Source: Mycobacterium sp. ACS1612 (GTDB taxonomy: Bacteria; Actinomycetota; Actinomycetes; Mycobacteriales; Mycobacteriaceae). From it: a stretch of DNA of 64,000 bases. The DNA lies in contig NZ_LZHZ01000004.1 in the NCBI RefSeq assembly GCF_001667505.1, positions 214,957 through 278,956 on the forward strand. The letters are read 5' to 3'. This document shows, piece after piece, positions 8,949 through 16,694 of the stretch (position 1 is the stretch's first letter; each line of letters begins with the position of its first letter). The notes beneath the pieces were generated by a model that saw only the letters and a list, made by a program, of their open reading frames with translations, was not told where the DNA came from and made no database searches. The position numbers and the translations under genes were made by a program.

Positions 8949-9302
8949 ATGAAAAACGCGTTCGCCGTCGCAGCTACCAGCGCAACCCCTGTCACGCCTC
9001 GCCGCCTGCCAGCCGTTGAGGTTTACGCGCGTTGGCCAACAACGGCGATGATGCCGCAGCGCACCAGCTGCCGTGCTCCCAGCCCTTTGTCGCAGTGGGC
9101 GTGTCGTTGGGCGCTACCCCGTTATGCCTCATCCGTACAGCTATTCTTGTTCGCGTTGTCGGCAGCACTGAAGCTGACCCCGGCGCGGCAGCCGAATTTT
9201 GCCCTCGTGCGGTGGCCTTGGTCTAACCGAGTCGAATCGGGCGGAGTGCCGGCCAAGGTGATCGCCCGGCCGACGGCCCTTGATAAGAGAGTTTTCCGAT
9301 GA
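8949..9302 (+). pseudogene. Possible remnant of a hexapeptide acyltransferase
   Basis: The 549 bp between the FemAB-like gene and the VanZ-like gene hold no intact gene. One frame ends in GGVPAKVIARPTALDKRVF before TGA 9300-9302, very like the end of left-handed beta-helix O-acetyltransferases (GGVPAKVI). A second frame (about 9032-9226) has SLGATPLCLIRTAILVRVVGSTE, which could be part of the helix. The frames do not join and no start is convincing, so this is at best a broken acyltransferase. The rest of the stretch (9303-9425) is featureless. Confidence 0.35.
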
Positions 9303-9425
9303 TCGCCCCACCACTACCGGCGCCGGCGCATCTGGTAGTCGCGTCGTTCGTCGGTATTCCAGTAGCAACGACGCGGTCGCGACATTGAGCTCGACCGAGC
9401 CTCGGCCATCTAGGCTGGCGAGAAC

Positions 9426-9950
9426 TTGAGGGACCTTCCGGGCGTCCTTCCGTGGTTCCTACCCGGGCTGGCGATCACGACCGTGACGGCAGTCGCGGTC
9501 GCCGGCCGTGTCGCACGGCGGCTGCGCACCGAGAACTGGATCGCGTTCCTCCTCATCATGAGTGTGGGGGGCGTGCTCGCGGCGACGATCACACCCCTCG
9601 CAGGCGGGTTCAGGGGCCGACCTCCGCCGCCAGGCCGATGCGATTTCGGGCGCATCGGACTGGCGCCGCTCTCCCATTACCTCCAATTTGGCGAAACTGG
9701 CCTCAACGTCATCCTGTTCGTACCGCTCGGCCTGGCGGTCGGACTCCTCGGTCGGTCCCCCGCCACGGCCCGGGTGCTTGTAGCTGTCCTTGCCTTGCCG
9801 CTGGCCATCGAAGTCATCCAATCGCTGGCGCCGATGCTAGGACGCGGGTGCCAGAGCCGGGATGTCATCGACAACCTCCTCGGGCTTGGCATCGGTCTCG
9901 CGCTGGGGGTATTGCTGTCAGTCTTTCGAGCGCGCCGGACCAGGAACTGA
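9426..9950 (+). CDS. VanZ-like membrane protein
   Basis: A 174-residue protein with about four membrane helices and the VanZ signatures NVILFVPLGLAVGLL, IEVIQSLAP and CQSRDVIDNLLGLGIGLALG. VanZ-like proteins are small envelope proteins of unclear chemistry, common near glycan genes. The start is a TTG at 9426 with a weak purine-rich stretch before it; TAGGCT at 9411-9416 could be a -10 box, so transcription would begin very close to the start. The gene is followed after 157 bp by the GNAT-like transferase on the same strand. Confidence 0.75.
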   Translation: MRDLPGVLPWFLPGLAITTVTAVAVAGRVARRLRTENWIAFLLIMSVGGVLAATITPLAGGFRGRPPPPGRCDFGRIGLAPLSHYLQFGETGLNVILFVPLGLAVGLLGRSPATARVLVAVLALPLAIEVIQSLAPMLGRGCQSRDVIDNLLGLGIGLALGVLLSVFRARRTRN

Positions 9951-10107
9951 AGCGCTCGGCCCCCGGGCGGCGCCGTTGCCAGTCGCAGTCCTCATCCTGG
10001 GCATTCAGGAACGTCAACCCGCACTTGCCAATTGGACGTCGCGCCCGAGGCGACGTCTTCAGCCCAACAGCGCAAATGTTCCAGTTTGCCCAGTTACGCT
10101 AACCAGC

Positions 10108-11193
10108 GTGGCCTGGAACTTGGTCGACTTCGGCAAGCTGGGCGCGGGGGAACTGAATTCGTGGCGGCAGGTTCGCGAGGCCGATCCTTCGCTGGACAGC
10201 CCATTCTTTCACCCGGCGTTTGCGGCGGCGGTGCACGCGGTATTTGGCGACGTCCAGGTGGCCACCAACGACCATCAGAGCCAGCTGTGGTTCCCCGTAC
10301 AGGTGTGCAGGCGGGTGGCGCGGCCCGCCGGCTGGCCGGCGGCCGACTTCCAAGGCCCAGTCGCGGCCCCGAGCGTGCGCGTCGACCCGCTCGAGCTGGT
10401 GCGGGCGACCGGCCTGCGCGCCCTGGAGTTCGACAACCTTCCAGAGCAGCGCACCGAGTTCGCGCCGTGGGTTGAGGAGCGCCATCCGTCACCGTTCGTC
10501 GACACCACCGGCGGGCTCGACGCGTATCTGTCGCGGATCAGCAAGGCGGGCCGGGACAAGATGTCGCGGGTGCGGCGGAAAACTAACAGGGCCGGCCGCG
10601 AACTGGGCGAAGTGCGCCTGGTGTGGGACGCCCAGGACCCGGACTTGTTGGATCGGCTGATCGAGATCAAACGGGCGCAGTATGCCAACACCGGCGTGCT
10701 CGACTACTTCGCTGTGCCCGGCCGGCAGGAGCTGCTACACCGACTCCTGAAGACCAGGGTGGACGGTTTCGGCGGCATACTGTCGGCGGTTTATGCGGGC
10801 CAGACGCTGCTAGCCGCACATTTCGGGCTGCGCGACGGCGGCGTCCTGCATTGGTGGTTCCCGGTGTTCGAGCCGTCGCACGCTGACCTGGGGCCGGGGT
10901 GGATGCTGCTGCGAGAGTTGATCGCAATGGCCCCGGAAACCGGGTTGACGCGCATCGACCTCGGTCGCGGCGAGGAAGACTACAAGCGCCTGGCGATGAC
11001 CGGCTCGGTTCCGGTATGCGTGGGCGAGGTGCCTGCGGACGTGCTGCGCCGGCGGATGAGGCGGATGCGGCGCGCTGCCCTCGGAGGGCTGAAGTCCTCG
11101 CCGCTCGGGCCGTCGTTGCGCGCGGCAAAGGACAGGGTCATGCGGGCCCGTGCGGACCGCAGATCAGGCGGCCCGCGTCACCCGGCGGCTTAG
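10108..11193 (+). CDS. GNAT/FemAB-like transferase in the polysaccharide locus
   Basis: The protein (361 residues from GTG 10108) has the Acetyltransf_6 pattern: YLSRISKAGRDKMSRVRRK, GFGGILSAVYAGQTLLAAHFGL, LHWWFPVFEPSHADLGPG and IDLGRGEEDYKRL, as in BcsL/CelD-type proteins of exopolysaccharide loci. Proposed role: acylation of a sugar or lipid intermediate; no substrate can be read. GTG 10108 is chosen over longer frames because TACGCT sits 7 nt before it, a -10 box placed for a leaderless message, and the upstream frame has no family similarity. The C-terminus is very Arg-rich. It differs strongly from the other FemAB-like protein, so the two are not recent duplicates. Confidence 0.8.
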   Translation: MAWNLVDFGKLGAGELNSWRQVREADPSLDSPFFHPAFAAAVHAVFGDVQVATNDHQSQLWFPVQVCRRVARPAGWPAADFQGPVAAPSVRVDPLELVRATGLRALEFDNLPEQRTEFAPWVEERHPSPFVDTTGGLDAYLSRISKAGRDKMSRVRRKTNRAGRELGEVRLVWDAQDPDLLDRLIEIKRAQYANTGVLDYFAVPGRQELLHRLLKTRVDGFGGILSAVYAGQTLLAAHFGLRDGGVLHWWFPVFEPSHADLGPGWMLLRELIAMAPETGLTRIDLGRGEEDYKRLAMTGSVPVCVGEVPADVLRRRMRRMRRAALGGLKSSPLGPSLRAAKDRVMRARADRRSGGPRHPAA

Positions 11194-11714
11194 CCAGCAC
11201 CTCAGGTATCCGTGAGCTTCTCATGCACGCGACGCCCGCGCACTGAGGGTCTCCACGTCGAGATATCCGCCGGCCGATAAGTGGTCGACGAGGTCGCGGC
11301 GGTATACGGCGACACCCTGCGCGCGTCGGCGAGGCCGAGACCCACCACTTCCGCGACGAATACCTGGGTGGGTGTCTGGTTCCACGCCTGCATCGGCGAC
11401 GGCCGCCGGACAACTGATCGCCAGAGTCGTTGCCATGACGCAGTCTGGCGACGTTAGATTCATTGCAAACCAAGATGGCCATGGCCTCGACAGTAATAAT
11501 TGCTAAAACCGCAGAACGCCGCCCTATGGTTTGCACTTCAAGGGCGCGACGCCATGGCTCTCGCGATTGCTAGGGGCAGCCTATATCCAGGAACAGTAAT
11601 TCTTCTGACTTCGCTGCCGCGCTCTGGTTACCACACACTAACTCGTTGGGTCTGCGAGTTTTGCTTGTCGACCGCATCAGCCGATGGTAGCGTGACGCGG
11701 ATCACTAGGTTTCA
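11194..11714. other. Gene-free stretch with lower GC
   Basis: About 520 bp without a convincing gene. Short frames exist on both strands but show no start signals or recognisable motifs. Base composition shifts toward AT after about 11450, anticipating the AT-rich deacetylase gene. Possibly degraded coding sequence. Confidence 0.5.
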
Positions 11715-11797
11715 CGCCGCCTGTGGCTAATGACGTTGTCATTGCTGTGCACGGCCGTGCGGTTACGGGCAGCTGTCTCGGCGCGAACGGAAGGGGG
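11715..11797 (+). promoter_or_regulatory. Leader of the wzz remnant, homologous to the leader of intact wzz
   Basis: From CGCCGCCTGTGGCTAAT to the GTG at 11798 the DNA aligns base by base with the minus-strand leader of the intact wzz-kinase gene (23251-23338): CGCCGCCT..GGCTAAT, TTGTCAT.GCTGT.CACG, and a GGAA.GGGG ribosome-binding site. Conservation outside the coding part suggests either a recent duplication or a functional leader. Confidence 0.7.
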
Positions 11798-11935
11798 GTG
11801 TCTTCACTGTGCGCGCGCACGTACTTGCAGCTCCTGCGCGACGAGAAATGGTGGATCGCTGCGGGGCTGCTGTTCGGCATGCTCGGCGGTCAAGTGATCT
11901 CGCTGACCACCTCGGGCAGGTTTACCTTTCCATAA
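11798..11935 (+). pseudogene. Truncated wzz (chain-length regulator), first 40 codons only
   Basis: The 45 codons from GTG 11798 read YLQLLRDEKWWIAAGLLFGM LGGQVISLT in two blocks, matching residues 6-34 of the intact Wzz-kinase at 21724-23250 (YQQLLRDGKWWIAAGLLLGM). The match ends after the first membrane helix, and a TAA follows at 11933-11935. The periplasmic part, second helix and kinase domain are all missing. It might still be translated as a tiny membrane peptide, since start and ribosome-binding site remain, but no function is claimed. Confidence 0.8.
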
Positions 11936-12001
11936 CGTACCGCTTCAATATTGCCTATCTACGGTGTGCGCATCGTTTATCCGAAGCTACGAGGTTACAC
12001 G

Positions 12002-12868
12002 ATGGTACAAATTCAAAATGCTGTCATGGTAGTCGCCCACCCCGATGACGAAATACTCTGGTTTAGTTCAATTCTGCATCAATGCAAAAGTGTTCTAGTC
12101 TGTTTTGGTCCATCCGCGACTTCAGAAGAGAGCTGGGACAGCGGCCGAGCTGCATTGATGGAAATGTATCCGCTTGCCAAAGTCAGGTTCTTGAGATTAA
12201 GACAGTCCGATGCATTCGAGGCCGCCAACTGGAATAAGCCGAAGGAGGCCGACAGTGGACTGCAACTACGCCGAAGAAGCTCGCTATATGAGAAGAACGC
12301 TGAGAAACTCCTGCGTATTTTAGAAGTTGAATTGAACCGTGAGAGCTTGGTATTTACACACAACCCATGGGGTGAGTACGGCAATGAAGAACATGTTCAA
12401 GTGTTCAGAGTACTGTCGGAGTTGAAGGAAGAACTCGGATTTGATCTCTTTGTAAACAGCTATGTTAGTGAAAAGAGTATCAAACTAATGTTGAAGCACG
12501 TGCATTCACTAGAAGGTACTCCGTTCGTATGCCAGACGAATAAGTTGGCGGCTCACAAGTTGAAAAATCTATATTTGGAAAATAATTGTTGGACTTGGAT
12601 GGCCGATTATGACTGGCCTGAATATGAGTCTTTCTATAGCGTTGTGCAGCCAAGTGAAAGGATCGAACTAAGAACCTCGGCCAGCCTCCCGCTAAACTAC
12701 ATCACCTATAATTTTAATCGGAGTTCGATAAGAAAAATTGCAAGCAAGACGTTACCCACATCGGTGAAATCGCATATTAAGCGAGCGTACATGTTGAATA
12801 AGTTGTCATCGATGGCGGTGGTAAATCGAGCGAACATACCAGTGAGCCGTAGGAGCGCCGATGCGTGA
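12002..12868 (+). CDS. PIG-L family N-deacetylase
   Basis: A 288-residue LmbE/PIG-L protein: the zinc motif AHPDDE (residues 12-17) follows the first strand, and NEEHVQVFRVL supplies the distal histidine. Family members remove N-acetyl groups from GlcNAc-type sugars (MshB, PIG-L). Here the likely target is an amino sugar of the surface polysaccharide or its lipid-linked precursor. ATG 12002 is preceded by GAGG 8 nt upstream. The gene is clearly more AT-rich than its neighbours, with many AAT, AAA, TTA and ATA codons, which points to recent acquisition from a lower-GC source. It overlaps the next gene by 8 bp, so the two are translationally coupled. Confidence 0.85.
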   Translation: MVQIQNAVMVVAHPDDEILWFSSILHQCKSVLVCFGPSATSEESWDSGRAALMEMYPLAKVRFLRLRQSDAFEAANWNKPKEADSGLQLRRRSSLYEKNAEKLLRILEVELNRESLVFTHNPWGEYGNEEHVQVFRVLSELKEELGFDLFVNSYVSEKSIKLMLKHVHSLEGTPFVCQTNKLAAHKLKNLYLENNCWTWMADYDWPEYESFYSVVQPSERIELRTSASLPLNYITYNFNRSSIRKIASKTLPTSVKSHIKRAYMLNKLSSMAVVNRANIPVSRRSADA

Positions 12869-13544
12869 GCAAATCTACAGTGACGGAACTTATCTGGATC
12901 GCAATCCGACCTGGCACGCCGAAGACTCGGAAGAGAAGGCGGAGCAGTGCGTGGGGCTGATGACTGACCTAGGGATCGACCCGGCGACGATCTGCGATGT
13001 CGGGTGCGGTGTCGGGGGAGTACTGGCAGCGCTTCGCGATACCTACCCCGCGGCAGAAATGACTGGTTTTGATGTTTCGGCTACGGCGATTGAACGCGCG
13101 AGACAACGGCACCCAGGGATTCGGTTCACCGTCGGAGAGGTTGTCGGCAAATACGACGTGATGCTCGTAATGGATGTGATCGAACACGTCGAAGACTGCT
13201 TTGGCTTCACACGACAGCTACGACCCCATGCTGATCTGGTGTTGTTCCACATACCACTTGAGCTCACCTGCTATTCCCTGCTGCGCAATGTGCTCATGGC
13301 ACACCGTCAGGCCCTGGGCCACATTCACTATTTCACTAAACAGACCGCCCTTGCCTTACTAGCCGATTCCGGCTACGAGGTCATCGCATCCCGGTACACT
13401 CCGCCGTCCGAAGATTCCGCCGCGAGAGATCTGAAGACAAGAGCGATCACCGGGGTGCAACGCGCGGGCTTTCGCTTGGCCCCGGACATCTCCGTTCTGG
13501 TGGTAGGTGGCTGCTCGCTTCTGGCAGCAGCGCGCCCGCAGTAA
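12861..13544 (+). CDS. Class I SAM-dependent methyltransferase
   Basis: A 227-residue Rossmann methyltransferase of the Methyltransf_23 kind. Motif I is CDVGCGVGGVLAAL, the acidic ribose-binding end is TGFDVS, and the post-I/II segment MLVMDVIEHVED is typical. ATG 12861 lies inside the last codons of the deacetylase (8-bp overlap) with AGGAGC upstream. GC content returns to the local average, so it does not share the odd composition of its partner. Pairing with a PIG-L deacetylase suggests methylation of the same saccharide, possibly the freed amine or a hydroxyl; this is inference. Confidence 0.85.
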   Translation: MREQIYSDGTYLDRNPTWHAEDSEEKAEQCVGLMTDLGIDPATICDVGCGVGGVLAALRDTYPAAEMTGFDVSATAIERARQRHPGIRFTVGEVVGKYDVMLVMDVIEHVEDCFGFTRQLRPHADLVLFHIPLELTCYSLLRNVLMAHRQALGHIHYFTKQTALALLADSGYEVIASRYTPPSEDSAARDLKTRAITGVQRAGFRLAPDISVLVVGGCSLLAAARPQ

Positions 13545-13605
13545 ACGTGGTCGCGAAATCGCAAGTCATCACCTGCATGCTCAGGGAAGTGAGTTTTCGA
13601 TGTCC

Positions 13606-13645
13606 GCGTCCTGCCGGTGGGAAGCAGTGGCGAAAAGCAGGACGC
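13606..13645. terminator. Inverted repeat between convergent genes
   Basis: GCGTCCTGC (13606-13614) and GCAGGACGC (13637-13645) form a perfect 9-bp stem with a 22-nt loop, between the ends of the methyltransferase and the lipoprotein gene. There is no T-run, so a terminator role is only plausible from position. Confidence 0.35.
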
Positions 13646-13704
13646 CGATGCTCAGACGCTCAATCATGGCTTGGTGACGGGCGCCCATACGACATCAGGT
13701 GCGA

Positions 13705-15786
13705 TCAGGTCCCCGGTTGCATCGCGTACACGTGGACGCCGAATGGTGGAACGGTGGCGTCGACGACCACCTCACCTGCAGCGACCGAGCTCTCCACCGG
13801 TGTGTCGGCCGTCCACTCCTGGACGGAGGCGGACTTCGAATCGGTCCTAAAGCGCAACTGGCCGCGCCACGTGGAGCCGCCGACATCGGCATTGATCAAG
13901 GTCACGACGGTGGTTGTGCCTACCTTGTTTACCAGGTACTGCAGCGGGGGCCCGTCGACGGTTACCGTCGCCACAGCGGCGTGCAGCTCGTCGAGGAGCC
14001 GCTGACCGGACTTGAGCACACTATGTCCCTCGACGTCGAGCAGACGGTCTGCCGTCGTCAGATAGACCGAGCCGGCGCCGAGCTCGTGGCGGATGATGGC
14101 AGGGCCGCCGTCGGACGTTGCGGCGACGATTTCGGCACCCTTGCGCGGTTCGACACGTACGTAGTTGAACCCGCTCTCCGCAATGACCGTGCCGTCAGAC
14201 CACGTGACGGAGTTGGCTGGTCGACGCTCCGCGGAAATCTCAACATCTGTCAACGAGTCGAGGCCTGGCTCGAGCTGGGCCGCGTTGACAACGACCGTGC
14301 CGCCCCGCCGCACGTACTCCTTGAGGTCTGCCAGCAGGTCGGCAGCGACCGGCCCGCTAGTGGCGAGAACCACGACCCGGTAGCGAAGCAGTGTGGCGAG
14401 CCGCGCCCGATCTGTGATCACGTCGAGCGACTCACCCCACCGCGTGGTTCCCATCGGTTCCCACACCCGCGGGTCGGCGGTCGATGCAGCCAGGGCAGCG
14501 CGATAGGCGGCCTGGGTGGCGTGGGTATCCACCGTCCCATCGGCACCGGTGACCCGCCATGGGGCGCTCGCCACGATCGTTCCCCACGTTTCGTGGCCGG
14601 GATAGGCAACGTCAAGCAGCCCGCTGAACATGCGGTCGCCGTTCGTATAGGAGTTCTGCCAATACCATTTGAGTGGCACCTGGGCGAATTCGCCGAACCG
14701 CGGCTCGTACCCAGAGAAGTGGTCCTGCACAATTGCCATTGGAACCTCGGGGACGCCCCGGTCCGGATGCCGGCGCAAGCTGAAATCGGCAAAATCGCGC
14801 ACGACCACACCGAGAGGGTTACTGCCGCTGTCCGCTGTGCCGTAGCCGTAGTTGGCCGCCTCGTTCAAGATCACATCGGCGCCAGCCATGTACGCCGCAT
14901 ACATGCTCCGCTCGAACATCGACGGTGACCAGCCAGTGACGAGGCGTCCGTTGTCGCCGAACGCGGTCGGACCGTCATTCCAGAAGCGCCATCCCGAGAT
15001 GTCGATCCCCCATTCACGGCTATTGTTTTGTCGGGCCGCACCCCGGACCATTGCGAGACCCGGACTCATCCCGCTCATCTCATCGTTGCCTCGCTCGAGC
15101 AGTACCGCATCAGATCCGAGGTCATACGCGTACTGGGGGCAGAACGCGTAGACGCAAACCGACATCCACTTGTATCCGCGTTGTTGGGCGGACTGCTCCA
15201 GATACGGGCGAAGGCCTTTCGCGTCGAGGTAGAAGCGCGACCACCTTGCATACGCTTGGTCGTCGGGAAGGGCGACGAGGTTCGGGCGGTCCTGCGCCCA
15301 ACAGCCCCCACTTTGGTCGAACTCCGGCATTCCGAGGCGCCACGCCGACGACTGTGCCGTGACCCCGAGCTCCCGGAGCGTCCCACCGGCGTCCAAATCG
15401 GTCGAGCTTGGGTAGCAGGCTGCCACATTCGCTTCGGCCGGAATGGCGAAGTACGCAAACGGGCGGCGGTTTCCCTCGACGAGGCGGCGTTCCTCCCCAT
15501 CGAGGTTTGGGTGCAGGCTGGCACCATTAGCCAACGGTTCGCGCAGCCGTTGGTCGAGGAGTGGCCCGCTGTCGCCGTATACCTCGGTGAGGAAAGAGAG
15601 GGCGCCCGTCGCGAATGGGGGTGTCAATCGCGGACGCGGCCGGTCAGAAGGCCGCGACTGGACCGGGCCCGATTCGCATGCGGTAAGCACGACGGCGAGG
15701 GCGATCGCGAGAAACCGGGTGGCCCTGACCGCCTGAGCTCTGGTGATCTGCACGGTACGACGGGCCTCCCGCATCCGGTGATTCAC
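13705..15786 (-). CDS. Secreted lipoprotein with a hydrolase-like barrel and C-terminal domain
   Basis: A 693-residue protein with a lipoprotein signal peptide: basic N-terminus, hydrophobic stretch and lipobox LTAC with Cys37. The mature part begins with a Pro/Arg-rich linker, then a region with the look of a glycoside-hydrolase barrel (GIDISGWRFWNDGP, YAAYMAGADVILNEAANYGYG, IVQDHFSGYEP). After about residue 440 comes a domain like the beta-galactosidase trimerisation/GATase fold (RYRVVVLATSGPVAADLLADLKEYVRRGGTVVV) and beta-rich C-terminal strands. I do not recognise a named family. As the last gene of the Wzx/Wzy series it may trim, release or edit the polymer outside the membrane. GTG 15786 is tentative; ATG 15774 is also possible. 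Confidence 0.72.
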   Translation of the reverse strand: MNHRMREARRTVQITRAQAVRATRFLAIALAVVLTACESGPVQSRPSDRPRPRLTPPFATGALSFLTEVYGDSGPLLDQRLREPLANGASLHPNLDGEERRLVEGNRRPFAYFAIPAEANVAACYPSSTDLDAGGTLRELGVTAQSSAWRLGMPEFDQSGGCWAQDRPNLVALPDDQAYARWSRFYLDAKGLRPYLEQSAQQRGYKWMSVCVYAFCPQYAYDLGSDAVLLERGNDEMSGMSPGLAMVRGAARQNNSREWGIDISGWRFWNDGPTAFGDNGRLVTGWSPSMFERSMYAAYMAGADVILNEAANYGYGTADSGSNPLGVVVRDFADFSLRRHPDRGVPEVPMAIVQDHFSGYEPRFGEFAQVPLKWYWQNSYTNGDRMFSGLLDVAYPGHETWGTIVASAPWRVTGADGTVDTHATQAAYRAALAASTADPRVWEPMGTTRWGESLDVITDRARLATLLRYRVVVLATSGPVAADLLADLKEYVRRGGTVVVNAAQLEPGLDSLTDVEISAERRPANSVTWSDGTVIAESGFNYVRVEPRKGAEIVAATSDGGPAIIRHELGAGSVYLTTADRLLDVEGHSVLKSGQRLLDELHAAVATVTVDGPPLQYLVNKVGTTTVVTLINADVGGSTWRGQLRFRTDSKSASVQEWTADTPVESSVAAGEVVVDATVPPFGVHVYAMQPGT

Positions 15787-15817
15787 CGAATCCAGAAGTG
15801 GCTCGGCGAACCGGTTG

Positions 15818-16690
15818 TCATGAATCGGCGAAGTTTGACCACATCACCTTCCAGGTGGCGATCTCGGATGGGGTCGGGACCTGATTGCGGCGGACGAGCA
15901 CCAGATCCTGCCGTCGCGCCATGACGGCCATGGTGTCACGAGCAACCTTCGCGAGCTGGCCGGCCGCACCGAGCAGGCTTGATAGCACCCGCCGGTCACG
16001 AACTCCGTAGCGCGGCAGAAAGATAACCTGGTGCAGCCGCGATTCGACACTACTGCGCAGCTTGATCCGATCCTCCCGGTACCCCAGGAGCACGTCGGGA
16101 AGACTTGCGTACCGGCTCGACGGGTGCCCACGCAAAAGCACCTCCCAATCTTCGCAGCGCCGGGCGCGCGGGTCGTAAGGAAACTGGAGGAACCACGAAC
16201 GCCGCCCCATCCAGGTGGGGTGCGACAGGGGGATACCGTTCAGCAGTGGGTTCGCGGTGAGTTCCTCGTGTCCGCCAGGCTGAGAACGGGGACCACGTGG
16301 GGTTCCATCAGACATGAACACCATCGATCCCGCTCCAACGACGTCGACGTCCGGATTCTCGCGCAGGAATGTGAGCTGGGTCTCCAGCCGATGCGGATAG
16401 CAGATGTCGTCGCCGTCCATCCGCGCAATGATGGGCGCGCGGCTGTGCCGCACACCCTCGTTCAGGCGAGCCGGGAGCCCGAGCGCGCGGCCGTCGACAA
16501 AGGGCCGGATCCGATCGTCGAGATCGGCCCACGCCCGGAGCTGCTGCACGGTACGGTCGGTGGACCCGTCGTCGAGGACAACGAGTTCCCACGCCTTCCA
16601 CGTCTGCGCCAGGATCGAGCGGATCGCCGGGTCGATGGTGCCCTGGACGTTTCGGACCGGCATGACGATGCTGACGGCGGGTTCCATCAT
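15818..16690 (-). CDS. Family 2 glycosyltransferase
   Basis: A GT-A enzyme of 290 residues: VSIVMPVRNVQGTIDPAIRSILAQTW, VVLDDGSTDRT and the metal-binding MDGDD, followed by the acceptor part with a CEDWEVLLRG motif (ED.D/EVLLR) that holds the base. It resembles WcaA/EpsE enzymes that add a beta-linked sugar to a lipid-linked unit. ATG 16690 lies 4 nt after the stop of the preceding gene with GGGGGA before it; an in-frame start at 16711 would overlap that gene. The lipoprotein gene follows after 31 bp. Confidence 0.88.
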   Translation of the reverse strand: MMEPAVSIVMPVRNVQGTIDPAIRSILAQTWKAWELVVLDDGSTDRTVQQLRAWADLDDRIRPFVDGRALGLPARLNEGVRHSRAPIIARMDGDDICYPHRLETQLTFLRENPDVDVVGAGSMVFMSDGTPRGPRSQPGGHEELTANPLLNGIPLSHPTWMGRRSWFLQFPYDPRARRCEDWEVLLRGHPSSRYASLPDVLLGYREDRIKLRSSVESRLHQVIFLPRYGVRDRRVLSSLLGAAGQLAKVARDTMAVMARRQDLVLVRRNQVPTPSEIATWKVMWSNFADS

Positions 16691-16694
16691 GTGG

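Noticed and set aside
11500..11730. A 76-codon plus-strand frame with a sulfotransferase-like phrase (LTSLPRSGYHTLTRWV)
   Set aside because: The short phrase recalls P-loop sulfotransferases (PRSG), but nothing else of the family follows and the frame ends soon; too weak to call even as a remnant.
13699..14928. A 409-codon plus-strand frame antisense to the lipoprotein gene
   Set aside because: The lipoprotein on the other strand has a signal peptide, lipobox and coherent domains; the antisense frame is Arg/His/Gly-rich noise.
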